64,000 nt of DNA from contig NZ_JACHGO010000006.1 of assembly GCF_014202345.1 (NCBI RefSeq), positions 248,001 through 312,000 on the forward strand, written 5' to 3'. Each line of letters starts with the position of its first letter. Position 1 is the first letter of the stretch. Position numbers and translations under genes: made by a program. The notes beneath the pieces were generated by a model that was not told where the DNA came from, made no database searches, and was given only the letters and a program-made list of their open reading frames with translations. The DNA comes from Desulfovibrio intestinalis. GTDB taxonomy: Bacteria; Desulfobacterota; Desulfovibrionia; Desulfovibrionales; Desulfovibrionaceae. This document shows positions 16,331 through 23,621 of the stretch, in pieces.

Positions 16331-16879
16331 CTAGGCGCAGTCGTGCTTGTCCCAAGGTTCGCGGTTGTCGCGCTGGATGACAGATTCCATACGCATGAGG
16401 GCTTCCTTGAGTTTTTTGATTTCTTCGAGCTTCAGGTTGGGGTTCTTCATTACCTGATAGATAACAGCGCCAGTGCAGTCTTCGACAACAGGCAGGTCGG
16501 AAATGGTGGCGATGGTCACGGCGATGTCCTGCGCGCAAACCTTGCGGTCCACGGACCCGGCCTTGCCGTTGATGGCCAGCCCGTAGAAAGCCACGCCGTC
16601 GGCGGCGGCCACCACAATAAGGGTGCGGCGGTCGGCAGCTTCAAGAGCGGCGGCCAGGGCGGCTTCATCGCCATTCACCACCAGCAGGGCGTCTTCAGCG
16701 CCAGCAAGGGCTGCGCTGTCCACGGTCTTGCCGCCAAGGCTGGCGGCAAGAGCTTCCAGGCCAGTGGCGTCAGCGTTGGGCAGAATGGCGGCCTTTTTCT
16801 TCAGGGCGGCCAGGGTTTCGGAAGAGCCGTTCAGCTGCAACGTGGGGAGCAGAAGGAGGATAGATTTTTTTTCAGCCAT
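16331..16879 (-). CDS. Unassigned 182-residue protein resembling the C-terminus of the upstream phosphodiesterase
   Basis: The start at 16879 follows an AAGGA ribosome-binding site. The sequence is alanine-rich (SLGGKTVDSAALAGAEDALL), and its C-terminal third contains DIAVTIATISDLPVVEDCTG followed by AVIYQVMKNPNLK. This aligns with DIVPTLCYITGNPIPADAEG and APIYQIMDNPDL at the end of the 628-residue phosphodiesterase encoded immediately upstream. It lacks the metal-binding catalytic core, so it cannot be an active hydrolase. It is probably co-transcribed with that gene and may be a partner or regulatory subunit; this is inference. Confidence 0.75.
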   Translation of the reverse strand: MAEKKSILLLLPTLQLNGSSETLAALKKKAAILPNADATGLEALAASLGGKTVDSAALAGAEDALLVVNGDEAALAAALEAADRRTLIVVAAADGVAFYGLAINGKAGSVDRKVCAQDIAVTIATISDLPVVEDCTGAVIYQVMKNPNLKLEEIKKLKEALMRMESVIQRDNREPWDKHDCA

Positions 16880-17104
16880 GATGTTATTCCTTGTATTCTG
16901 CGGCCTCCCGGCTGGGAGACCGCAGATTTTTCCGGCACTTGCGCATTGGCCGGCTGTGGAGGTGGCAGGCCCGGCGCAGGCTTTGGGTTCTGCATCGGGG
17001 AACTGCGGTAGAACAATTGCAGTTTGAATTGTTCCGACGGCTGCGCAAGCAGACGTCCGCCACGGGGGCATAAGCGCAAACTATTGCGCGGTTAAACGTC
17101 GAAA

Positions 17105-17152
17105 AGTCGTCTGTAAACTTTTGAGAATATGTATTCTCAAAATCAAAGTGCT
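17105..17152. repeat. Partial repeat A / palindrome between phosphodiesterase and its paralogue
   Basis: TTTTGAGAAT-ATGT-ATTCTCAAAA is a 10-bp perfect inverted repeat, followed by AAAGTGCTCTAGG, the TGCTCT end typical of repeat A. It sits directly after the phosphodiesterase stop. Confidence 0.5.
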
Positions 17153-19039
17153 CTAGGAAACCAGGTCGGGGTTGTCCATGATCTGATAGATCGGCGCGCC
17201 TTCTGCATCAGCGGGAATGGGATTGCCCGTGATGTAGCAGAGGGTGGGCACGATGTCGGCCAGCCAGCGGGGGCGGGTGTAGCGGAAGCCCTTTTTGATG
17301 TTGGGGCCGCGGAACATCAGCAGGTTTTTAAGGCTGCCGCAACCGGATTCGCCAGTGGGCAGGCCGTAGCCGTGTTCAGCCATATACTCGGGCTTGAGCA
17401 CGTACACCACATCCCCAGCCTGAGCGCCGCCCATGCCGAAGACGTGGGCGTCTTCCTTGCGGATGGCCAGCAGCACGGGACGTTCGCCAGTGTCAGGGTG
17501 CTTGTAGTCCAGCAGGGCGTCGATGATCTGATCGCGCACCTTTTCGTAATCTTCTGCCTCAACGATGCCGCCGGGGTATTTGTCCTTAAGGTTCACGTAG
17601 ACGAACATGTAGCGCTGCGGCACTGCCACAGACTTGCTCACGTCCAGCACATAGTTGAAACCTTCGGTTTCTTCGTAAATATCCCAGTAGTTTTCAGACT
17701 TTTTGGGCTCGTAGGAGCAGAGGCCAGCTTCCTTGAGGGCGTGGGCCGTGTTCAAAATGGGGCCCATTGGCGTGGCGCCGTGGTCGGAGCAGACGCACAT
17801 GAGGGTTTCGTCGCCCATAATGTCCATAAGGCGGCCAAGCAGGCGGTCTTCCACTTCGTAGATGTGGCGTTCCATCTTTTCAGCGCGGGCGCGTACAACT
17901 TCGTCCTTGCTGTCGAGGTCGCTCAGCCAGCCGTGGTAGAACCAGTCGATGGGGTGGGAGTGCATGTACAGCAGATCCCAATCGCCGTTGGCCTTGATCA
18001 GGGATTCGATGGTGTTCCACAACCAGGAGCTGTGGTAGTCCACCAGTTCGCACACGGTGTCGGTGTCGATGATGCCGTGCATGTAGGCCACCAGGCCAAT
18101 GTCGTTGGCGGTGATGTCCTTGGAAAAGTCGATATGGTTGGCGGCTTCAGCCGGGGAAATGAAGCCGCAGCGGCCCGCGATACCCGAAACGTACAGCTTG
18201 AATTCTTCAGCGTCGTCAGAAAGCTGCATGAGCTTGCAGCGGAAAACGCCCTTTTCAGTGCGGCCATCAGCCTTGACGGTGAAGTCGTGCTGGATGGGTT
18301 CGCTCCATTCGCCCAGCTTGAGGGTGAAGAAAGCCTTGGAAAAGTCCTTTTCGGGGCACAGGGACATGCGGTCATAACCGTCGTCGTCGCTCTGCCACAC
18401 AAGACAGTGCCAGGTCTGGTCTTCAAGGGCTTCAATGGATTCCTTGAAGCGCATGGTCACGTTCATTTCCAGGGGTTCGTCGCTGTCGGGCAGGTTGGTC
18501 CAGCCTTCGGCGTCGTCAAAGCTGCCCTGAACACCCATGGGATAGAAATCGGTGGAAATCACGCCTTCAGAGCACAGGAATTCCCTGTGTTCGTTGCCGT
18601 GCAGGGGCCAGCGGGTTTCAGCGGGGCTGAGGCCTTCGCCCATAATCATGACGCCGTGCTGCATCTTGGAAGGCCAGGACATGGGGTAGTTGACCACAAT
18701 GCACTTTTTGCCAGCTTTGTCCCACGCGTCCCAGATGGTTTGGGCGGTAAGGATTTCAGAACCGAAGGCCTGCGTGGTTTCCTTGTAATCAAGGCTGCGG
18801 CCTTCGTGATAGTAATAATAGTCTTCCACCCCATGCGTACGCGGCCACGCGCCAGTGCAAATCGTGGCCCACGAAGGCGGAGTAACCGTGGGCAGATTGA
18901 AACCCTCGGGGATATAGCTGCCTTCGCTCATGAACTTGCGGAAGTTGACGAGGCCCCCTTGGGCAAGCAGGACTTCAAGCCTTTTGGGGATAAGGCAGTC
19001 ATAGCCAATGAGGGCGGCGCGTTTCGCTTTTGCGGCCAT
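17153..19039 (-). CDS. Type I phosphodiesterase/nucleotide pyrophosphatase-like protein (alkaline phosphatase superfamily)
   Basis: A 628-residue protein. The N-terminal ALIGYDCLIP supplies metal ligands, the catalytic segment is LPTVTPPSWATICTGAWP (Thr nucleophile expected), and a late CVCSDHGATPMG supplies the second metal Asp/His pair. This order fits PF01663-type hydrolases of phosphodiesters, nucleotide pyrophosphates or phosphonates. There is no signal peptide, so it should act in the cytoplasm. Start at 19039 with AAGGAG upstream. It is divergent from the porin and shares its control region with the GCGACA repeats. The substrate is unknown. Confidence 0.85.
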   Translation of the reverse strand: MAAKAKRAALIGYDCLIPKRLEVLLAQGGLVNFRKFMSEGSYIPEGFNLPTVTPPSWATICTGAWPRTHGVEDYYYYHEGRSLDYKETTQAFGSEILTAQTIWDAWDKAGKKCIVVNYPMSWPSKMQHGVMIMGEGLSPAETRWPLHGNEHREFLCSEGVISTDFYPMGVQGSFDDAEGWTNLPDSDEPLEMNVTMRFKESIEALEDQTWHCLVWQSDDDGYDRMSLCPEKDFSKAFFTLKLGEWSEPIQHDFTVKADGRTEKGVFRCKLMQLSDDAEEFKLYVSGIAGRCGFISPAEAANHIDFSKDITANDIGLVAYMHGIIDTDTVCELVDYHSSWLWNTIESLIKANGDWDLLYMHSHPIDWFYHGWLSDLDSKDEVVRARAEKMERHIYEVEDRLLGRLMDIMGDETLMCVCSDHGATPMGPILNTAHALKEAGLCSYEPKKSENYWDIYEETEGFNYVLDVSKSVAVPQRYMFVYVNLKDKYPGGIVEAEDYEKVRDQIIDALLDYKHPDTGERPVLLAIRKEDAHVFGMGGAQAGDVVYVLKPEYMAEHGYGLPTGESGCGSLKNLLMFRGPNIKKGFRYTRPRWLADIVPTLCYITGNPIPADAEGAPIYQIMDNPDLVS

Positions 19040-19215
19040 AGAAATAACTCCTTGCCGTGCTCGGGGCGCACGGGCTGCAGTGTGTTTTATGGCTACTCTA
19101 GTTCAATTTGTATGCCACCACGCCACAACCTGCCTGTTTGTTAATAAAAACTGGTTCACTGTGGCTTTTTGGACAAAGGCGTCACAACGATTCTTTTGCG
19201 GCTGTTGGGTGATTT

Positions 19216-19317
19216 GCGACCATAGTGTCGCGATTTGAGGGGTTGTTGTTATAAGTTACTTATTTTAAATGTATTTTTTGTAGTTCTTTTTGTCGCTACC
19301 AGCGACACGAATGTCGC
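19216..19317. promoter_or_regulatory. Activator binding-site cluster (GCGACA-N4-TGTCGC)
   Basis: GCGACC-ATAG-TGTCGC (19216-19231) and the perfect GCGACA-CGAA-TGTCGC (19302-19317) flank an everted copy TGTCGCT-ACC-AGCGACA (19291-19307). They lie 60-165 bp upstream of the sigma54 promoter at 19379. This is the densest set in the window and defines the consensus used for the other control regions. Confidence 0.65.
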
Positions 19318-19378
19318 GATATGGCAAGGCTTTTGTCGCTAGAACAATTATATTCAATTATTTCAGTCAGGTGATTTT

Positions 19379-19394
19379 TGGCACGACGACTGCA
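19379..19394 (+). promoter_or_regulatory. Sigma54 promoter upstream of the porin
   Basis: TGGCACGACGACTGCA: consensus TGGCACG at -24, GG-N10-GC spacing, CTGCA at -12. The predicted transcript start near 19404 is about 355 bp upstream of the porin ATG, with a terminator in between. Confidence 0.75.
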
Positions 19395-19403
19395 TTTCAT
19401 ATC

Positions 19404-19674
19404 CAACACATTTATTCCTGCAAACCTCAAGACTTCACTTGATGAGGCCCTATGGTAAGGCACCTGTTTTACTCCTTCTGCCGCTGGATCGACGCTGTGC
19501 GCTTTGGCTGGCAGAAGACAGACGATTCGTGCTGTATTGTGCGTACTCGCGCCGTAACAGCCAGATATTGCGCTGTCCGCAGGAATTTGTGCCACTCCCT
19601 CTTTAAAGTACTAATTTGTTGACTCTTCAATGTGCTTTTGCCCTGCCATATTTGTTGTATGGCAGGGCTTTTTT
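19404..19674 (+). ncRNA. Candidate sigma54-driven leader or small RNA
   Basis: The interval from the predicted sigma54 transcription start to an intrinsic terminator is about 270 nt and precedes the porin gene. It may be a stand-alone small RNA, a short-peptide mRNA (56-codon frame from ATG 19452) or a terminated leader read through to the porin. Only the promoter and terminator are directly visible. Confidence 0.35.
19640..19674 (+). terminator. Strong intrinsic terminator upstream of the porin
   Basis: GCCCTGCCATA (19640-19650) pairs perfectly with TATGGCAGGGC (19658-19668) over a 7-base loop, followed by six Ts. Confidence 0.9.
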
Positions 19675-19760
19675 CATGTTTTTTGCGGTTTACACAACAT
19701 CGGGTTTGTGCAGTCCAGGCAGGCTGAAATACACAAAAACACGTTAAAAAGAAGGTTGTT

Positions 19761-21335
19761 ATGCAAAAAAAGAACAGGGTGCTATGGTGCCTGGTAGCCT
19801 TGGCGCTGTTTCTGGGCATGGGCATTGCCGGAAAGGCCCAGGCCATTGATTTCAAAGCCAGGGGAATATGGTCGATGGGCTACGGCATCGGCGACCCCAG
19901 CCTGACCAAGGATGTCACCACCAAGGGTGACAAAAAGAAAGTCAATAATGACGACAAGTTTGTGGCGCGGCAGCGCGTGCTGCTTTTCCTTGACGCCATT
20001 GCTTCAGAAAATCTCATGGGCAGCCTGCAACTCAAGCTTGGCCCGCAGGATTGGGGCAAGGCCCGGCAGGGATCTGCCCTTGGCGCTGACGGCACAAACA
20101 TCAAGCTCACCCAGGCTTACCTGCAGTGGGCCGTGCCGCAGACCGACCTTAAAATGAAAATGGGCCTGCAGTATTTCTCCATGCCCAATGCCGCTGGCGG
20201 CTCCGCCGTATTTGACACCCAGGCTGCTGCCGTGGTTGCCAACTACGCTTTCAATTCCAATGTGGGCCTCACCGCCCTGTGGATGCGTCCCTTCAACGAC
20301 AACTACTCGGGCGGCAACTACAACGGCATTCTCAGTTCAGAAGGGGCCAACTATCTGGACAATATGGACCTCTTTGCCCTGACCCTGCCTTTGACCTTTG
20401 ACGGCATCAAGATCACCCCCTGGATCATGCCCGGCATGATGGGCCGCAATACCAACAAGTTTGACGGCTTCTGGCAGAACGGCCTTGGCGACGGGTATCC
20501 AGCCGTGACCCTGTGCCCCTACCTGAACAAGATCGGCGGCGGCCACGGTCTGAACGTGCAGCAGCTCGGCAGCACCTCCAAGACTTATGGCAAGGTTTTC
20601 TGGGCGGGTATTCCCTTCAAGATCACCGCAATGGATCCCTGGAACTTCGAGCTGGATCTGAACTACGGCTTTGTGGAAGAAATGGGCCGCTTTGACGTCA
20701 TCAAGCGTAATGACGCCAGCGATGTGGTGCGCGGCAGCAGCCAGCGCCAGGGCTGGCTGGCCAAGGCCCTTGTGGAATACAAGCTGGATTGGGGCGTGCC
20801 CGGCGTCTTCGGCTGGTATGCTTCTGGTGACGACGGCAACGTGAAGAACGGTTCCGAACGCATGCCTTCCATTTGCGCGTACGGCAATTTCACGTCCTTC
20901 TTTGGTGACGGCAACATGGCCTGGAGCCCGGCCCTCAACTTTATGGACAAGTCGTTGAGCTACGCCGGAACCTGGGGCATTGGCGCTCAGGTCAAAGACA
21001 TCAGCTTTGTGGAAGATCTGAAGCACGTTGTGCGCGTGGCCTACTGGGGCGGCACCAACAGTCCTTCGATGGTCAAGTATATGGACCATGCCAACGCGTG
21101 GGATTCCACCTCGAACCTGAGCGACGGCCCGTACCTGACCACCAACGACGGCATGCTGGAAGTGAACCTGATTTCTTCCTACAAGATCTACGAAAATCTT
21201 GAAATGAACGTGGAGCTTGGCTATGTGGCCAACTTTATGGACAGCAGCACCTGGAAGAAGGACTACAACGACTTCGGCAGTTACACCAAGCAGGACGCCT
21301 GGAAGGCGCAGGTGGTCTTTCAGTACCAGTTCTAG
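19761..21335 (+). CDS. Outer-membrane porin (Desulfovibrio homotrimeric-porin type)
   Basis: A 524-residue protein with a signal peptide (LVALALFLGMGIAGKAQA, cleavage near residue 29), a mature N-terminus IDFKARGIWSMGYG, and alternating amphipathic strands ending in VVFQYQF. A C-terminal Phe is required for BAM-mediated assembly. Length and texture fit the abundant trimeric porins of Desulfovibrio. It forms a passive diffusion channel in the outer membrane. AAGAAGG precedes the ATG. The shared control region with the phosphodiesterase and the sigma54 promoter upstream suggest it admits the same nutrient that the ABC system imports. A repeat-B copy begins at its stop codon. Confidence 0.88.
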   Translation: MQKKNRVLWCLVALALFLGMGIAGKAQAIDFKARGIWSMGYGIGDPSLTKDVTTKGDKKKVNNDDKFVARQRVLLFLDAIASENLMGSLQLKLGPQDWGKARQGSALGADGTNIKLTQAYLQWAVPQTDLKMKMGLQYFSMPNAAGGSAVFDTQAAAVVANYAFNSNVGLTALWMRPFNDNYSGGNYNGILSSEGANYLDNMDLFALTLPLTFDGIKITPWIMPGMMGRNTNKFDGFWQNGLGDGYPAVTLCPYLNKIGGGHGLNVQQLGSTSKTYGKVFWAGIPFKITAMDPWNFELDLNYGFVEEMGRFDVIKRNDASDVVRGSSQRQGWLAKALVEYKLDWGVPGVFGWYASGDDGNVKNGSERMPSICAYGNFTSFFGDGNMAWSPALNFMDKSLSYAGTWGIGAQVKDISFVEDLKHVVRVAYWGGTNSPSMVKYMDHANAWDSTSNLSDGPYLTTNDGMLEVNLISSYKIYENLEMNVELGYVANFMDSSTWKKDYNDFGSYTKQDAWKAQVVFQYQF

Positions 21336-21487
21336 GAAAACGCTGATTTATTCCGTTTGGCTGCGTTGCTTCATTTTTTTGAAACAGTCGAGGACGGAAG
21401 AGTCCACTCCTGCTTCAAAAAAAGATCGCGCCTTGCCAAACGAAATAACTGCGCGTTTTCAGGAGGCTCTTTAACCAGTGCTTCCCT
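21335..21487 (+). repeat. Repeat family B, copy 2
   Basis: Starts at the last base of the porin stop codon (GGAAAACGCTGATTTATTCC) and ends CCAGTGCTTCCCT. Almost identical to the copies at 52420 and 56031. Confidence 0.92.
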
Positions 21488-21554
21488 GGGCAATTAATTT
21501 TGAAATTGCCCAGGCGACCACGAGAGCAGACGCCCACCGTAAAAGGCGTGTCGC

Positions 21555-21665
21555 AAACTTTGAGAATGTATAGGCTCAAAGTTCACTTGCTCTGGATGAG
21601 ATTGATTTTGAAGTGCTGTGCATTTCAAAGTTGGCATTCAGCCGAAAACCGAAATTTCCGGCTGA
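21555..21665 (+). repeat. Repeat family A, copy 2 (diverged)
   Basis: TTTGAGAATGTATAGGCTCAAAG, TTGCTCTGGATGAG, a GTGCATTTCAAAG block and CAGCCGAAA are in the same order as in the other A copies. Confidence 0.5.
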
Positions 21666-21777
21666 ATGCGCGTCGACTTGCGGCGTGCGGTTCGAGCTAC
21701 TCGCCGTAACATATTATATCGCTTTCAATATCCAATTGCATTAGTTTTTAATCCGTGTTCCAGCCTGCCATAAAATA

Positions 21778-21805
21778 AGAGCCGACGTCGCAAGACGCCG
21801 GCTCT
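21778..21805. terminator. Bidirectional terminator at the 3' end of the choline locus
   Basis: AGAGCCG-a-CGTC pairs with GACG-c-CGGCTCT over GCAA; CTTTATA follows on + and TATTTTATGG on the minus strand. It sits between the porin side and the last gene (EutP-like) of the microcompartment operon. Confidence 0.75.
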
Positions 21806-22016
21806 CTTTATATAAACAGAAGCTCCCGTTTCCCGTTGGTGCGGCGGCTTCTGAAAGGCAAAAGGGATTGCTTGGAGGGTGATGACGTTGAAAATTAATG
21901 GTCTGACGCTGCCGTACCGTGACGCTATGTGCGAATGTGCCGTAGATTCTGCGAAGAGTGCATTTTTAGACAGAACAACAGCTTTGAACGGCGAGGCAGT
22001 GCAAAGGTAGTCCGGT

Positions 22017-22451
22017 CTAGACGAACAGCGTGGGTTCTTTCTGGCGCAGAGTGTCCATCCCCTCGCCGCTGACGGCGCTGAGGGCGTAAATATTCTGTAG
22101 CCCCGCGTTGTTAAGAAAGCGTGTGGCGCGTTCAATGGAAGCTTCGGGCATGTCAGTCTTGGTGATGATGCCCGCCACATGCCGATTGAAAATACGGGCA
22201 AAGCCGGGAGGAAAGGCCGAGGTGCGCCGTGTGGCGTCCTGAACGAAAAGCAGGGTGCCGCAATCCATAGAAACGGTAATAAGGGCGCGGTAAAAGCGTC
22301 TGTTTTCCAAAAATTCCGGGGGCGGAATGACAAAGCGCCCGGCGAACTCCACTGCCATAGGCTGCGGCATAAAGGCTGGCGCATGACCGAGGGCGCGGGC
22401 AAGACTTCTCCTGCCCGCGCCCCTTTCGCCCAAAAGCATGATACGGCGCAT
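22017..22451 (-). CDS. EutP/PduV-like small GTPase-related protein with altered P-loop
   Basis: A 144-residue protein with the EutP/PduV layout: an N-terminal P-loop region, MAVEF and RRFYRALITVSMDCGTLLFV, and the guanine-specificity segment GIITKTDMP followed by NIYALSAVSGEGMDTL. The P-loop reads GERGAGRRSL, with Arg where the invariant Lys of GxxxxGK[ST] should be, so GTP/phosphate binding may be impaired. Family members are associated with microcompartments (positioning or acetate-kinase roles have been proposed). It is the last gene of the locus, 7 bp after the EutS/PduU-type shell gene. Confidence 0.8.
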   Translation of the reverse strand: MRRIMLLGERGAGRRSLARALGHAPAFMPQPMAVEFAGRFVIPPPEFLENRRFYRALITVSMDCGTLLFVQDATRRTSAFPPGFARIFNRHVAGIITKTDMPEASIERATRFLNNAGLQNIYALSAVSGEGMDTLRQKEPTLFV

Positions 22452-22458
22452 CAGGGCC

Positions 22459-22806
22459 TCACGACTTGGTCATTTCGGTAAGGTCGTAGCGCAGCACATC
22501 GCCAAAATAGCGCAAAACTTCGCGCAGGGACGCCTCAACGCTGGCCACGTCGCCCGTGATAAGCAGGGAGCCGCCAAAACGGTCCAGAAAGCCTATGTCC
22601 ACGTTGGCGGCCTTGGTGGCGATGTCAGCCGCAATAATGACGCCTTCGCAGGGGGTAATGGTCAGTATGCCGATGGCAGTGGCGCATGCGTCGTCCAACC
22701 CCAGCTTGAGGTAGATGCCTTTTTGCGGGCTGGCGATAAGGTGGGCCAGAGTGATCTGTCTGCCCGGCACATACTCTTGTATGATCCGTTGCTTGGTTTC
22801 TTCCAT
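22459..22806 (-). CDS. BMC shell protein, permuted EutS/PduU type
   Basis: A 115-residue protein beginning METKQ-like (MEETKQRIIQEYVPGRQITL), then LAHLIASPQKGIYLKLGL and GILTITPCEGVIIAADIATK. The N-terminal beta-barrel strand segment and the permuted BMC fold match EutS and PduU (about 111-116 residues), which make hexamers with a plugged central pore. The ATG at 22806 is preferred over longer in-frame starts, whose N-terminal extension looks like translated intergenic repeat. It is separated from the PduT-type gene by a 252-bp gap with a short tandem repeat. Confidence 0.9.
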   Translation of the reverse strand: MEETKQRIIQEYVPGRQITLAHLIASPQKGIYLKLGLDDACATAIGILTITPCEGVIIAADIATKAANVDIGFLDRFGGSLLITGDVASVEASLREVLRYFGDVLRYDLTEMTKS

Positions 22807-22894
22807 CTGGCCCCCCACTTGATGTTGCGTTTGGCACGGTGCTTGGCGCTGGCTGCTCTTGTGCCTGCCGCTCTCTATCTGATTGCCGTGTTTG

Positions 22895-22980
22895 CCTGAT
22901 TTGGCCTGTATCGGCATATCTCGGCCTGTTTCAGCCTAGTTCGGCATGCTCCCCTGTATCGGCCTGTTTCGGCCAGGCAG
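22895..22980. repeat. Short degenerate tandem repeat (TCGGCCTGTT-like)
   Basis: Units such as TCGGCCTGTT, TCAGCCTAGT and TCGGCATGCT recur roughly every 10-12 bases over about 85 bp in the gap between two shell genes. No coding sense was found. Confidence 0.6.
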
Positions 22981-23058
22981 GCAGCTTACCAGGTGCCGTT
23001 GCAAATCTGGCGGCAACAAGGCAAGGCGTTGCAGCCTGCGTTTTTGCCGCCATTGCGG

Positions 23059-23616
23059 CTACAGCAGGTGTTTCTTCAGATCCTCGCTGGGCGAGGGAAT
23101 AACGATTTTGCTGACCACGGGGCCGCCTTCGGTAACATTGGCCACCCCGGCGTCCACCGAGGACTGCACAGCGCTGACTTCGCCCGTCATGACCACAAAG
23201 GCCTTGCCGCCAAGACCAGCGGAAAGCCGCAGGTCAAGCAGGCGAACGTCGCCAGCCTTGGCCGCTCCGTCGGCAGCCAGCACACATGAGGCAGCCGTGT
23301 AGGTCTCGATAACGCCGATGGCGTTGATGCGTCCCTGTATGGCGGTGCCGTTCATTGCCGGAATCACGTCTTCATGCACATTGGGGATGATGAAGCTGTC
23401 CACCACCAGATCCGCACCCAGCGTAAGGCCGGTGTTCACAGAGCTGGTGACGGCTCCGGTGTCGCCAGTGACGATAATAAGGTATCTGCCGGGGCAGGTG
23501 GTTTTGGCCAAAACCAGTTCCACATTGGCGGCCTTGACCATTTCGTCCGCCGTCTGCATGCCCATGCCGATGCTGTTCAGTTCAACACAGCCGATAGTCC
23601 GTAATTTCATGCCCAT
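23059..23616 (-). CDS. BMC trimeric shell protein, PduT type (putative Fe-S pore)
   Basis: A 185-residue tandem BMC protein: the first domain (GCVELNSIGMGMQTADEMVK) and the second (IGVIETYTAASCVLAADGAA) each span about 90 residues. KTTCPGRYLIIVTGD in the first domain has the Cys that in PduT coordinates a [4Fe-4S] cluster at the pseudo-threefold pore. It lies 5 bp after the PduS-type gene, as in propanediol loci, supporting electron transfer across the shell to the flavin/Fe-S protein. Confidence 0.9.
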   Translation of the reverse strand: MGMKLRTIGCVELNSIGMGMQTADEMVKAANVELVLAKTTCPGRYLIIVTGDTGAVTSSVNTGLTLGADLVVDSFIIPNVHEDVIPAMNGTAIQGRINAIGVIETYTAASCVLAADGAAKAGDVRLLDLRLSAGLGGKAFVVMTGEVSAVQSSVDAGVANVTEGGPVVSKIVIPSPSEDLKKHLL

Positions 23617-23621
23617 ACCCC

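Larger units (their letters stand above)
19040..19760. other. Divergent control region of phosphodiesterase and porin
   Basis: A 720-bp gap without a confident gene. It holds several GCGACA/TGTCGC repeats (19216-19320), a sigma54 promoter (19379-19394), a strong terminator (19640-19674) before the porin, and two overlapping short frames of 53 and 56 codons (the longer at 19452-19622). Confidence 0.6.

Noticed and set aside
19101..19117. sigma54-like site on the minus strand before the phosphodiesterase (TGGCATACAAATTGAAC)
   Set aside because: The -24 half fits but the near-invariant GC of the -12 element is GA, so I did not list it as a promoter.
17129..19144. 671-codon plus-strand frame opposite the phosphodiesterase
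   Set aside because: Shadow of the minus-strand gene, which has catalytic motifs and a ribosome-binding site.
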